Shown here piece by piece: positions 24,072 through 32,043 of a stretch of DNA of 64,000 nucleotides. Below the pieces are notes generated by a model. It was given only the letters and a program-made list of their open reading frames with translations. It made no database searches and was not told where the DNA came from. Position 1 is the stretch's first letter; each line of letters opens with the position of its first letter. A program made the translations under genes and the position numbers. Source of the stretch: Mycolicibacterium diernhoferi (GTDB taxonomy: Bacteria; Actinomycetota; Actinomycetes; Mycobacteriales; Mycobacteriaceae); contig NZ_CP080332.1 of the NCBI RefSeq assembly GCF_019456655.1, forward strand, positions 5,704,001 through 5,768,000. Reading direction: 5' to 3'.

Positions 24072-25285
24072 GAAAGACGTTCGATGATCATGGCCATGCC
24101 CTGGCCGCCGCCGACACACATGGTCTCCAGGCCGAACTGCTTGTCATGCCATTGCAGCGAGTTGATCAGGGTGCTGGTGATGCGGGCACCACTCATCCCG
24201 AACGGGTGACCGACCGCTATGGCGCCACCGTTGACGTTCAACCGGTCCAGGTCCAGACCCAGCTCACGTGCGGACGGAACAACCTGCGCGGCAAAGGCTT
24301 CATTGATCTCCGCCAGGTCGATATCGCCGATCGTCATGCCTGCGCGGGCCAGTGCTTGGCGGGACGCCTCGACCGGCCCCAGCCCCATGATCTCCGGGGA
24401 GAGACCGGAGACACCGGTGCTGACGATACGGGCCAGCGGAGTGAGGCCCAGCTGCTTTGCCAAGGTGTCCGACATGATCACGATCGCGGCCGCACCATCG
24501 TTGAGCGCACAGCAGTTGCCGGCGGTGACGGTGCCGTCGGGCCGGAAAGCCGGCTGCAGCGAAGACAATCCCTCCAGGGTCACCCCCGCGCGGGGACCGT
24601 CATCCTTGCTGACCACGGTGCCGTCCGGCAGCGTCACCGGTGTGATGTCACGGTCCCAGAAGCCGTCGGCGATCGCGGCTTCGGCGAGGTTCTGGCTACG
24701 CACCGCGAACGAATCCTGCTCGGCTCGTGTGACACCCGCGAACTGTGCGACGTTCTCAGCGGTCTGTCCCATGGCGATGTAGACATCGGGTAGCGAGCCC
24801 TCATCGCGGGGGTCCGCCCAGGTCTGCCCACCGGCGGCGAAGGCCGCGGTGCGGGCCTTGGCCTCGTCGAAAATCGGGTTCTCGGTATCGGGCAGGCCAT
24901 CGGCGGCGCCCTTGAAGAAACGGCTCACCGTCTCCACGCCGGCCGAGATGAAGGCCTCACCCTCGCCGGCCTTGATCGCGTGGAAAGCCATCCGGGTGGT
25001 CTGCAGGCTGCTGGAGCAGTAGCGGTTGACGGTCACGCCGGGCAGATAATCCATACCTGCCAGTACCGCAACGACTTTCCCGAGGTTGTGCCCAGCCTCA
25101 CCCGCGGGTTGACCGCAACCCAGCATCAGGTCGTCGATCGCCTTCGGGTCCAGCTCGGGCACCTTCGCGAGAGCGGCCGAAACCATCTGGACGGTCAGGT
25201 CGTCCGCGCGCATATCCTTCAGCGATCCCTTGCCGGCCCTGCCGATCGGCGATCGGGCAGTCGAGACAATAACGGCTTCGGGCAT
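24068..25285 (-). CDS. Acetyl-CoA acyltransferase (thiolase)
   Basis: A 405-aa thiolase cleaving 3-ketoacyl-CoA. The nucleophilic Cys90 lies in VNRYCSSSLQT, the conserved His in GHPFGMSGARI and the second Cys in ETMCVGGGQGMAMI, so the active site is complete. It is the first gene of the operon thiolase-SDR-dehydrogenase-dehydrogenase-ligase, all joined by GTGA overlaps except the last. ATG 25283-25285 follows an AAAGGAG ribosome-binding site at good distance. Upstream lie a 16-bp palindrome and the TetR gene. Confidence 0.92.
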   Translation of the reverse strand: MPEAVIVSTARSPIGRAGKGSLKDMRADDLTVQMVSAALAKVPELDPKAIDDLMLGCGQPAGEAGHNLGKVVAVLAGMDYLPGVTVNRYCSSSLQTTRMAFHAIKAGEGEAFISAGVETVSRFFKGAADGLPDTENPIFDEAKARTAAFAAGGQTWADPRDEGSLPDVYIAMGQTAENVAQFAGVTRAEQDSFAVRSQNLAEAAIADGFWDRDITPVTLPDGTVVSKDDGPRAGVTLEGLSSLQPAFRPDGTVTAGNCCALNDGAAAIVIMSDTLAKQLGLTPLARIVSTGVSGLSPEIMGLGPVEASRQALARAGMTIGDIDLAEINEAFAAQVVPSARELGLDLDRLNVNGGAIAVGHPFGMSGARITSTLINSLQWHDKQFGLETMCVGGGQGMAMIIERLS

Positions 25286-25350
25286 CAACGCTCCTTTGAA
25301 GGTTCCAGACAGGTGTTCAGGCCAAACAGGTGAAAAGTCACCCACCGATG

Positions 25351-25366
25351 TTCCAGCGTGCTGGAA
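25351..25366. promoter_or_regulatory. Inverted repeat upstream of the thiolase operon
   Basis: TTCCAGC-GT-GCTGGAA, 7+2+7, lies 66 bp upstream of the thiolase start and 78 bp downstream of the TetR stop. It is a plausible operator for the beta-oxidation operon and is unlike the GTCAATA-type sites to its right. No clear -35/-10 pair was identified around it. Confidence 0.45.
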
Positions 25367-25444
25367 AACCGTTTCTATGGCCTATATCTGGCGCACTTCT
25401 CCCCCCAGTTGGGGGATGCCGCGTCGTGCGGACTCGGGCGCGAT

Positions 25445-26119
25445 CTAGGTGGCTGCGTCCGAATCGACGATGCCGCGCAGCATGATGTCGCGCATGGCTT
25501 GGCCGACTTCGGCGCCGGTCATCTCGCCGCCCGGGCTGTACCACCGGTGCATCCAGTTGACCGCGCCGAGGATCGTATACGTCACCATCCGGGCGTCCAG
25601 GTCAGACTTGAACTCCCCGTTAGTAATTCCATCCTCGATGATCGACCGGACGGCCTGCTCGAAGCGACGCGCACTGTCCAGGAAAACCTGCTGCAACTCG
25701 GTTCCCGACGAACTGATCCAGCGCGCATCCTCCTGGACGTAGATGTTGAGAAACGGGTACTGCTTTTCGTAGGACGTGGCCAACATCTCGATCACCTGGG
25801 AGATTCGATCGATCGCCGGACCCTGCTTGGCCGCCACCGCTTCGGCACTCGTGACATTGAAATCGGTGCTCTGGCGCACCAACTCCAGGAAGATCTCGTC
25901 CTTCGTCGCGAAGTAGTAGTAGATGTTGGACTGACTGACGCCGAGATGCTTGGCGATATCGGTGATGCTGGTGCCGTTGAATCCGTTGATCGAGAACACC
26001 TCAGCGGCCTTCTCGAGAATCTGCGCGCGCTGTTCCAGCCAGACCGGGCTGCGTTCCTTGCGCGCGAGCTCGCGCCGTTGGGCAATCTTGCTGGGCTTAC
26101 GCGCCTTCGACTCCGTCAT
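25445..26119 (-). CDS. TetR-family regulator, candidate repressor of the GTCAATA regulon
   Basis: A 224-aa regulator. A basic N-terminal extension (ESKARKPSKIAQRRELARKER) precedes the TetR domain, whose recognition region reads SITDIAKHLGVSQSNIYYYFATKDEIFLELV. The C-terminal domain ends LGAVNWMHRWYSPGGEMT, a pattern common to TetR proteins that sense CoA thioesters (KstR2-like). ATG 26117-26119. It lies between the beta-oxidation operon and the island whose promoters share the GTCAATA-N4-TATTGAC operator; one such operator-promoter stands 350 bp upstream and points toward it. It is therefore the likeliest regulator of both, though nothing in the sequence proves binding. Confidence 0.87.
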   Translation of the reverse strand: MTESKARKPSKIAQRRELARKERSPVWLEQRAQILEKAAEVFSINGFNGTSITDIAKHLGVSQSNIYYYFATKDEIFLELVRQSTDFNVTSAEAVAAKQGPAIDRISQVIEMLATSYEKQYPFLNIYVQEDARWISSSGTELQQVFLDSARRFEQAVRSIIEDGITNGEFKSDLDARMVTYTILGAVNWMHRWYSPGGEMTGAEVGQAMRDIMLRGIVDSDAAT

Positions 26120-26296
26120 GAGCCGGCTTCCCCGTCGTCCGATACTCCTCCGGTACCCACCTGCGAATCAGAGCGTGCGGTGCCGGCCGGTTGATCCGTC
26201 ATCAGCATGTCTTCCATGCTCTCATCCCCCGCACGACCGCACGACATCCAGCGCACGGAGATTCGACCCGAGGCCTGAGAGCGCCTCTCGGGCCGG

Positions 26297-26440
26297 TCAC
26301 GTCCGAGCCGCTACGGACCGGCCGAAGCCGGTGTGCAAGAAGACGTGCTGGCCACCGCCATGGCCACCGGCGCACGGCGTCTGGGCTTTACCGGCGCCAG
26401 TCCTGAGTTCACCGGCGCACGGCGCAGCCACGAAGGTCAT
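26297..26440 (-). CDS. Putative leaderless 47-aa ORF of unknown function
   Basis: The ATG at 26438-26440 lies exactly 8 nt after the TAATCT -10 box of operator-promoter 1, the same distance as in both Rieske oxygenase genes, so a leaderless mRNA would start translation here. The product would be 47 aa (MTFVAAPCAGELRTGAG...), rich in Gly, Ala, His and with two Cys. I recognise no family. The remainder of the 376-bp gap between the TetR and CoA ligase genes holds an 8-bp-stem inverted repeat (26291-26298 with 26316-26323) overlapping its 3' end and nothing else convincing. It may instead be the decayed start of a lost gene. Confidence 0.35.
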   Translation of the reverse strand: MTFVAAPCAGELRTGAGKAQTPCAGGHGGGQHVFLHTGFGRSVAART

Positions 26441-26448
26441 GTCGGCCG

Positions 26449-26493
26449 AGATTACCGGCAACCAGGAGTTGCGTCAATAGTTATATTGACGCA
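26449..26493 (-). promoter_or_regulatory. Operator-promoter 1 of the GTCAATA regulon
   Basis: The operator GTCAATAGTTATATTGAC occupies 26473-26490, with symmetry extending to 26470-26493 (10+4+10). Read on the minus strand, TTGACG (26472-26477) is a -35 box, followed after 17 bp by TAATCT (26449-26454). Transcription would run toward the small ORF and the TetR gene, so the site may give autoregulation. Confidence 0.7.
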
Positions 26494-26495
26494 GA

Positions 26496-28013
26496 TCACA
26501 CCGTGCTGCTCAACCGGTCATAGGTCGCAGCACTGTTCCCCTGATCCCGCAGCAGGTGCTTACGCACCCGCGATGTGGGCGTCTTGGGCAGCGCGTCCGC
26601 CAGTTCGAGATAACGCGGCTGCATGAACGCGGGAAGACGCTCGCCGAGGAACTCGACCACCTCCGCAAGACGGATCTCCCGGCCGGGTTCAGGGACGATG
26701 AACACCTTCACCTCGTCGTCACCCGCGTACTCGCCGGGGTGGGCCACACAAGCCACCTCGTCGATGCCGGGGAATGCCAGCACTTCCCGCTCGACCTCGA
26801 AGCTGGAGATGTTCTCGCCCCGTCGGCGCAGTGAATCCTTGTAGCGGTCATGGAAGTAGTAGAAACCGTCCGCGTCGGCGCTCACCGCATCCCCGGTGTG
26901 GTACCAGCCGTCCCTCCACGCCGCCTCGGTCGCCGCGGTATCGCCCTGGTAACCCAGCGACATCAGGATCCGTTCGTCCGAGCGCACGATCAGCTCACCG
27001 ATCGTGCCCGGCGGGACGTCGCGGCCCTCATCGTCGATCACCCGTGCATGGAAGCCGGCGCGCACTGTTCCACAGCTGCCCGCCGGTACCGACTGGTCGA
27101 TCACCTTGGTGATCACCATGCTCGTCTCGGTGGATCCGTACGCCGTGCACAACCCGCGTAATCCGAACCGTTCGATGAATCCTTCTGCATCCGATGGCAA
27201 TGGGGCCGCGAGCAGGAACTCCATGCTGTGGTCACGGTCCTCGACCGAGACCGGCCTGGACTCGAGATACTGGGCGACTGTGCCGGGTGCGACGGCGAAG
27301 GTGGAACCCAGTTCCTTGGCGGTCCGCCAGTACGTCGACATCGCGGGCGACCGCCGCACGACGATCGTGCCGCCCACCCGCAACATCTGCACCGACGGCG
27401 CGAACGCCGAAAGATGGAACCAGGGCAGATCAGCCTGGAAGACCGATTTCTCGGTGAGCCCGGCGCCCTCGATCAGCCAGTCGACGACGCCGCAGAAGTA
27501 CGCATGGGTGCTGATGGACGCCTTCGAGGGGCCCGTCGTACCCGAGGTGAGGAGTAGGCAGTGTGGGTCCGACGGCAGCACCACCGGCGTCGGGGGCACT
27601 GCCAGGTCACCCGCCTCGCACAACAGCGCGGGGTCGACCTGTCGCCGCGCCCAGTGCGGCGACAGGTTCTGCGCCTCGGCCTCCTCGGCGACCACGACAG
27701 TCGGATCGATCCGCTCACAGGCGTTGGTCAGCATCTGACCCCGGTAGGCGGGATTGACCGGAGCGATCACCGCTCCCAACAGCGTCGCCCCCCACCAGGT
27801 ACGGATCCAGCCCGGGCCGTTGGACAGCAGGATCATCACCCGGTCACCCGGGCCGACTCCCTGCGCCGCGAGCACAGCGGCCGCGCTCCTACCCGCCTCG
27901 AGACTGTCCTGCCACGTCCACGTCACGCCGCCTTCGAACTTCACCAGCGGCCGGTCCGGCCAGGTCGCCGCTCCCCTGAGGAGAAGTTCGAGGATGGTGT
28001 CGGATTCGGGCAT
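26496..28013 (-). CDS. AMP-dependent CoA ligase (crotonobetaine/carnitine-CoA ligase-like)
   Basis: A 505-aa adenylate-forming ligase. The P-loop LLTSGTTGPSKASI, AYGSTETSM, DGWYHTGDAVSADADGFYYFHDRYKDSLRRRGENISSFEVE and the A10 region LPKTPTSRVRKHLL are all present. The R-R-R-G-E-N-I-S-S-F-E hinge resembles crotonobetaine/carnitine-type and fatty-acid CoA ligases. In this island it would activate the carboxylate produced by the aldehyde dehydrogenase. ATG 28011-28013. No operator is seen directly upstream; it may be transcribed by read-through past the hairpin behind the oxygenase gene or from its own weak promoter. Confidence 0.88.
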   Translation of the reverse strand: MPESDTILELLLRGAATWPDRPLVKFEGGVTWTWQDSLEAGRSAAAVLAAQGVGPGDRVMILLSNGPGWIRTWWGATLLGAVIAPVNPAYRGQMLTNACERIDPTVVVAEEAEAQNLSPHWARRQVDPALLCEAGDLAVPPTPVVLPSDPHCLLLTSGTTGPSKASISTHAYFCGVVDWLIEGAGLTEKSVFQADLPWFHLSAFAPSVQMLRVGGTIVVRRSPAMSTYWRTAKELGSTFAVAPGTVAQYLESRPVSVEDRDHSMEFLLAAPLPSDAEGFIERFGLRGLCTAYGSTETSMVITKVIDQSVPAGSCGTVRAGFHARVIDDEGRDVPPGTIGELIVRSDERILMSLGYQGDTAATEAAWRDGWYHTGDAVSADADGFYYFHDRYKDSLRRRGENISSFEVEREVLAFPGIDEVACVAHPGEYAGDDEVKVFIVPEPGREIRLAEVVEFLGERLPAFMQPRYLELADALPKTPTSRVRKHLLRDQGNSAATYDRLSSTV

Positions 28014-28112
28014 GTGGGTCCTCCTGGGGCTACGGGTTCCAGCGAGCCTACGGTGTTTCTCGGCAGGCGATAGCGGGCAATCGAACCGAGCTGGGTGACG
28101 TGCGGGTGGTGC

Positions 28113-28149
28113 GACTCTTCCCGCCGGAGATCGTCCGGCGGGAAGAGTC
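28113..28149 (-). terminator. Strong hairpin downstream of oxygenase gene 1
   Basis: A perfect 16-bp stem (GACTCTTCCCGCCGGA with its complement) and a 5-nt loop lie 47 bp beyond the stop of the first carotenoid oxygenase gene. There is no T-tract, which is usual for mycobacterial terminators. It separates the oxygenase transcript from the CoA ligase gene. Confidence 0.7.
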
Positions 28150-28195
28150 CGCGTGAGCGTGGTTGTACGGTAATACTTCTCAGAGTTCGGGTGAA

Positions 28196-29674
28196 CTAGT
28201 GGAAGTCCATCCAGTGTCCGTGCGGGGTCCAGCCCACAGCGAAGGGCAGCACCACCTTGGCCACCGGGCCCGAGGGCAGGTCGTCTGCGTTGAAGACCAT
28301 GAAGTCGGTGTGGCGTTCGTTGAAGTACGACACCGGGGTGATCAGGTAGCCGTCACCCTCTGGTGCATCCGGGGTGCGCGGCACGAAGACCGACTCGTAC
28401 ACCCCGACCGGACGGTCATGCTTGATCGTGTAGCTGTCCTCTTTACCGGTGTGCACGTTGCGGCGCATGACGGTGTTCATCCGCATGCCGTCCTTGACCC
28501 GCTCGCCGGCGGTGTAGAAGCCCCACTCATACGGCTTGCCCCAGAACCGCTCATCGATCTTCGGCAGCTCCGCCGGGGTATCGCTGAGGTGTTCGCTGGT
28601 GGCCCTGCCCTTTTCGAGGTCCAGGACCCAGCGCCCGATGCAGGTGGTACCGACCTGCCAGAACGGGACGAACGGTCCGCCCGGAGGGAACACCTCATCG
28701 GTCTTGAACGGTGGCGAGTTGAAGATCGGTCCGTCGAGCACGATCTTGCCGTCGATCTCGTTGGCCGACAACGTGTGCATGATGTATTCCGGCTCGAAAT
28801 CGGCCTCGATCCACTGCACCGGGCCATCGATGTCATCACGGCGGATCACCGCGATCACCGTCGGCAGGCTGGTGTCCCACCCATAGATTCCGCGCCCCTG
28901 GGCGATACGGGCCCGATCCTGCAGGAACGGCGCGAACGCCACGATCGCGTAGTTCTCGGTGATCCACATATCGTGGGCGATCGCGCAGTACGGCCCGTCA
29001 TCGAGATGCTTGGTGCGCACGACACCGTCCAAAGTGACACAGTGCACGCTGATGAAGGGCTTGCGATCGCGATAGGTGCAGCTCCACAGCTCCTCCTTCA
29101 CGTCATCCCACTTCGGGTGCGGCCCGAACGCGCCGTCACCGAAGCACACCTTCTCGAACAGGCCGTCGGAGAGCTGACTGGACCACGGGACGATCCCCTT
29201 GGTCTCCAGGGTGATCGGATCCAAAGCGATCGGCGGACAGCCCTGCTCCGAAAGTGCCAAAACCTCACCGTTGAACGGCATCGCGTTGATATTGGCTGTG
29301 CCCTGCGGGATGCCGGCATTGTGCTCGTCGCGGATCGCGTCACCCAGACCCCAGGCTCGCCAATCATCGAATTTGCCATCGGCATAGGAGAACAACGACC
29401 GGCCCGCACGCTCCTCGGCGACGAACTTCGGCGTGCGCACCCAGCGGTTGCGGAACTCGACCTTGCCGTCCCGAAACACCAGGCCCTGCACCATGCCGTC
29501 GATGGTATAGACGGTTTCGAGGCCCTGCTTGTTCGGGCGGCGCCAGGTCGGTCCGTTGCGGTAGAAACCACCCTCCAGCCCGTCGGGCAGTTCACCCTCG
29601 ACGATGCAGTCCTCGATCGTGGCTTCAAAGCGCATGGGCCGATATGGCCCTCGCTGATTCGCGGGAACACCCAT
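28196..29674 (-). CDS. Carotenoid-cleavage / lignostilbene-type dioxygenase, copy 1
   Basis: A 492-aa Fe(II) oxygenase of the carotenoid cleavage dioxygenase superfamily, which splits C=C bonds to carbonyl products. The four iron ligands are visible as His186 (FGPHPKWD), His234 (AHDMWIT), His300 (YIMHTLS) and His485 (PHGHW). The C-terminal block APEGDGYL...GPVAKVVLPF...HG-W is characteristic of bacterial lignostilbene/isoeugenol-cleaving members, so an alkenyl-aromatic substrate is more likely than a carotenoid. ATG 29672-29674 (MGVPANQRGP) has a GGAG ribosome-binding site. It is about 95% identical to the next gene, with differences in patches. Operator 2 lies 65 bp upstream. Confidence 0.9.
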   Translation of the reverse strand: MGVPANQRGPYRPMRFEATIEDCIVEGELPDGLEGGFYRNGPTWRRPNKQGLETVYTIDGMVQGLVFRDGKVEFRNRWVRTPKFVAEERAGRSLFSYADGKFDDWRAWGLGDAIRDEHNAGIPQGTANINAMPFNGEVLALSEQGCPPIALDPITLETKGIVPWSSQLSDGLFEKVCFGDGAFGPHPKWDDVKEELWSCTYRDRKPFISVHCVTLDGVVRTKHLDDGPYCAIAHDMWITENYAIVAFAPFLQDRARIAQGRGIYGWDTSLPTVIAVIRRDDIDGPVQWIEADFEPEYIMHTLSANEIDGKIVLDGPIFNSPPFKTDEVFPPGGPFVPFWQVGTTCIGRWVLDLEKGRATSEHLSDTPAELPKIDERFWGKPYEWGFYTAGERVKDGMRMNTVMRRNVHTGKEDSYTIKHDRPVGVYESVFVPRTPDAPEGDGYLITPVSYFNERHTDFMVFNADDLPSGPVAKVVLPFAVGWTPHGHWMDFH

Positions 29675-29713
29675 AGAGATCAACTCCTTCAACTCAAGCA
29701 TTGAGACACGCCA

Positions 29714-29763
29714 ACTGGCCACGCTCGCGGTGGCGGCTGTCAATAGCATTATTGACAGCCGCC
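29714..29763 (-). promoter_or_regulatory. Operator-promoter 2 of the GTCAATA regulon
   Basis: Core GTCAATAGCATTATTGAC at 29739-29756, embedded in a 32-bp inverted repeat (14+4+14, 29732-29763). On the minus strand the right half gives TTGACA (29738-29743), a consensus -35. The -10 position 18 bp on is GCCAGT, which is weak. It controls oxygenase copy 1. Confidence 0.72.
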
Positions 29764-29924
29764 GGTCCGGGTGTCAACCCCTGGACTCGCCACCGAACTG
29801 TCCAGGGGCAGCAGCATTTACATCTGATCTGGAATCAGGCCACGGCAGCGCGGGAACTCATGCACAGCACAAAGCCCGGCGGCGGCGAGCGTGCTCACCA
29901 CCACCGGGGTTCCTGGGTCTCGCG

Positions 29925-31403
29925 CTAGCGGAAGTCCATCCAGTGTCCGTGCGGGGTCCAGCCCACAGCGAAGGGCAGCACCACCTTGGCCACCGGGCCC
30001 GAGGGCAGGTCGTCGGCGTTGAAGACCATGAAGTCGGTGTGGCGTTCGTTGAAGTACGACACCGGGGTGATCAGGTAGCCGTCACCCTCTGGTGCATCCG
30101 GGGTGCGCGGCACGAAGACCGACTCGTACACCCCGACCGGACGGTCATGCTTGATCGTGTAGCTGTCCTCTTTACCGGTGTGCACGTTGCGGCGCATGAC
30201 GGTGTTCATCCGCATGCCGTCCTTGACCCGCTCGCCGGCGGTGTAGAAGCCCCACTCATACGGCTTGCCCCAGAACCGCTCATCGATCTTCGGCAGCTCC
30301 ACCGGGGTATCGCCGAGGTGCTCGCTGGTGGCGCGGCCGGCCTGCAGATCGAGCACCCAACGGCCGACACGACTGGTGGACACCTGCCAGAACGGGATGA
30401 AAGGACCACCCGGAGTGAAGAGTTCATCGGTCATGAACGGAGGCGAATCGAAGATCGGTCCGTCGAGCACGATCTTGCCGTCGATCTCGTTGGCCGACAA
30501 CGTGTGCATGATGTATTCCGGCTCGAAATCGGCCTCGATCCACTGCACCGGGCCATCGATGTCATCACGGCGGATCACCGCGATCACCGTCGGCAGGCTG
30601 GTGTCCCACCCATAGATTCCGCGCCCCTGGGCGATACGGGCCCGATCCTGCAGGAACGGCGCGAACGCAACGATCGCGTAGTTCTCGGTGATCCACATAT
30701 CGTGGGCGATCGCGCAGTACGGGCCGTCATCGAGATGCTTGGTGCGCACGACACCGTCCAAAGTGACACAGTGCACGCTGATGAAGGGCTTGCGATCGCG
30801 GTAGGTGCAGCTCCACAGCTCCTCCTTCACGTCATCCCACTTCGGGTGCGGCCCGAACGCGCCGTCACCGAAGCACACCTTCTCGAACAGGCCGTCGGAG
30901 AGCTGACTGGACCACGGGACGATCCCCTTGGTCTCCAGGGTGATCGGATCCAAAGCGATCGGCGGACAGCCCTGCTCCGAAAGTGCCAAAACCTCACCGT
31001 TGAACGGCATCGCGTTGACAGCACCGACACCCTGCGGGATGCCGGCGTTATGCTCGTCGCGGATCGCGTCCCCCAGACCCCAGCCCCGCCAGTCCCCGAA
31101 TTCGCCATCGGCATAGGAGAACAACGACCGGCCCGCACGCTCCTCGGCGACGAACTTCGGCGTGCGCACCCAGCGGTTGCGGAACTCGACCTTGCCGTCC
31201 CGAAACACCAGGCCCTGCACCATGCCGTCGATGGTGTAGACGGATTCGAGGCCCTGCTTGTTCGGGCGGCGCCAGGTCGGTCCGTTGCGGTAGAAACCAC
31301 CCTCCAGCCCGTCGGGCAGTTCACCGGAGACGATGCAGTCCTCGATCGTGGCTTCAAAGCGCATGGGCCGGAAGGGGCCTCGCTGATTCTCCGGGACACC
31401 CAT
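29925..31403 (-). CDS. Carotenoid-cleavage / lignostilbene-type dioxygenase, copy 2
   Basis: A 492-aa tandem paralogue of the preceding gene with the same four His ligands (186, 234, 300, 485) and the same start region (MGVPENQRGP). About 25 residues differ between the copies, and 13 of them fall in residues 317-368, with a second cluster at residues 101-129. DNA between these patches is almost identical. The variable patch includes S-P-P-F-M-T-D-E-L-F and could shape the substrate pocket. ATG 31401-31403. It has its own operator 53 bp upstream. The 250-bp gap to copy 1 holds only operator 2 and leader sequence. Confidence 0.9.
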   Translation of the reverse strand: MGVPENQRGPFRPMRFEATIEDCIVSGELPDGLEGGFYRNGPTWRRPNKQGLESVYTIDGMVQGLVFRDGKVEFRNRWVRTPKFVAEERAGRSLFSYADGEFGDWRGWGLGDAIRDEHNAGIPQGVGAVNAMPFNGEVLALSEQGCPPIALDPITLETKGIVPWSSQLSDGLFEKVCFGDGAFGPHPKWDDVKEELWSCTYRDRKPFISVHCVTLDGVVRTKHLDDGPYCAIAHDMWITENYAIVAFAPFLQDRARIAQGRGIYGWDTSLPTVIAVIRRDDIDGPVQWIEADFEPEYIMHTLSANEIDGKIVLDGPIFDSPPFMTDELFTPGGPFIPFWQVSTSRVGRWVLDLQAGRATSEHLGDTPVELPKIDERFWGKPYEWGFYTAGERVKDGMRMNTVMRRNVHTGKEDSYTIKHDRPVGVYESVFVPRTPDAPEGDGYLITPVSYFNERHTDFMVFNADDLPSGPVAKVVLPFAVGWTPHGHWMDFR

Positions 31404-31430
31404 GATAATCCGCCTTTGCTCATGCAACGC

Positions 31431-31473
31431 AGAATCGACCGGTGCCGGCTGCGTCGTCAATAGAATTATTGAC
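31431..31473 (-). promoter_or_regulatory. Operator-promoter 3 of the GTCAATA regulon
   Basis: Core GTCAATAGAATTATTGAC at 31456-31473. On the minus strand TTGACG (31455-31460) is followed after 18 bp by GATTCT (31431-31436). It controls oxygenase copy 2, with a leader of about 20 nt carrying a ribosome-binding site. Confidence 0.75.
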
Positions 31474-31533
31474 AGCACCGGTCCCGACTGTCAAGACCAT
31501 GGCCGACTGCAGGAGGTGCTCAACTCACGGGAG

Positions 31534-31956
31534 TCAGGACGAATATCGGGATCTGCCGATCGGTATTACGCTGGTAGTCAGCGTAATCCGGCCAGCCGCC
31601 ACCGCGCGTTCCCACCAGAACTCCTTTTCGGCACCGTGAACCTCCCGGGCGTCATAGTCCGCACTGACCGTTCCATCCTGCAACTCGACGCGGGGGTTCT
31701 TCGCGACGTTGTAGTACCAGACCGGGTGTTTGGGTGCGCCACCCAATGAGGCGACGATCGCGTAGCAGCCGTCGCACTCGACTCGCATCAACGGAACCTT
31801 GCGCAACTTACCGGTTTTGGCTCCCACACTCGTCAACAGGACCACCCGCTTGCCTTTCAGTACCGCGCCCCGAGTTCCGCCGGATTCCAGGTACTCCTCG
31901 GCATTTTCGCGGGCCCAGTCCCACGCGCATGGCTCATATTCTCCGACAAGTGGCAT
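31534..31956 (-). CDS. Ddn-family (deazaflavin F420-dependent) nitroreductase-like protein with a 3' frameshift
   Basis: A 140-aa protein of the DUF385/Ddn family, F420H2-dependent reductases of mycobacteria. [54 protein letters not shown] and [21 protein letters not shown] are family hallmarks. After AVAA the frame runs into an unrelated tail, whereas the adjacent frame reads [20 protein letters not shown], the normal family C-terminus, ending at a stop at 31520-31522. A single missing base near 31594-31597 explains this. The protein may be impaired, or the assembly may contain an error. ATG 31954-31956. A palindrome lies 30 bp upstream. Confidence 0.82.
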   Translation of the reverse strand: MPLVGEYEPCAWDWARENAEEYLESGGTRGAVLKGKRVVLLTSVGAKTGKLRKVPLMRVECDGCYAIVASLGGAPKHPVWYYNVAKNPRVELQDGTVSADYDAREVHGAEKEFWWERAVAAGRITLTTSVIPIGRSRYSS

Positions 31957-31985
31957 ACCGCGAGCATAGCGACCGATCACCGCCC

Positions 31986-32005
31986 TGATCGGCGTTTGCC
32001 GATCA
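31986..32005. promoter_or_regulatory. 20-bp inverted repeat between the Ddn-like and LuxR-type genes
   Basis: TGATCGGC-GTTT-GCCGATCA, 8+4+8, sits 30 bp upstream of the Ddn-like start and 39 bp past the LuxR-type stop. It is a plausible operator for the Ddn-like gene and unlike the GTCAATA sites. Confidence 0.5.
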
Positions 32006-32043
32006 CAGACAAAGCGAATATTGCTATCTACCAACGCCTTACG

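Noticed and set aside
26333..26626. Plus-strand open frame across operator 1 into the CoA ligase 3' end
   Set aside because: It overlaps the antisense of the ligase gene, has no ribosome-binding site or family similarity, and would contain the operator in coding sequence.
28163..31463. Very long open frames on the plus strand opposite both dioxygenase genes (513 and 577 codons)
   Set aside because: They are antisense to genes with intact iron ligands and ribosome-binding sites, have His/Arg/Asp-rich composition without any family signature, and arise from third-position GC bias.
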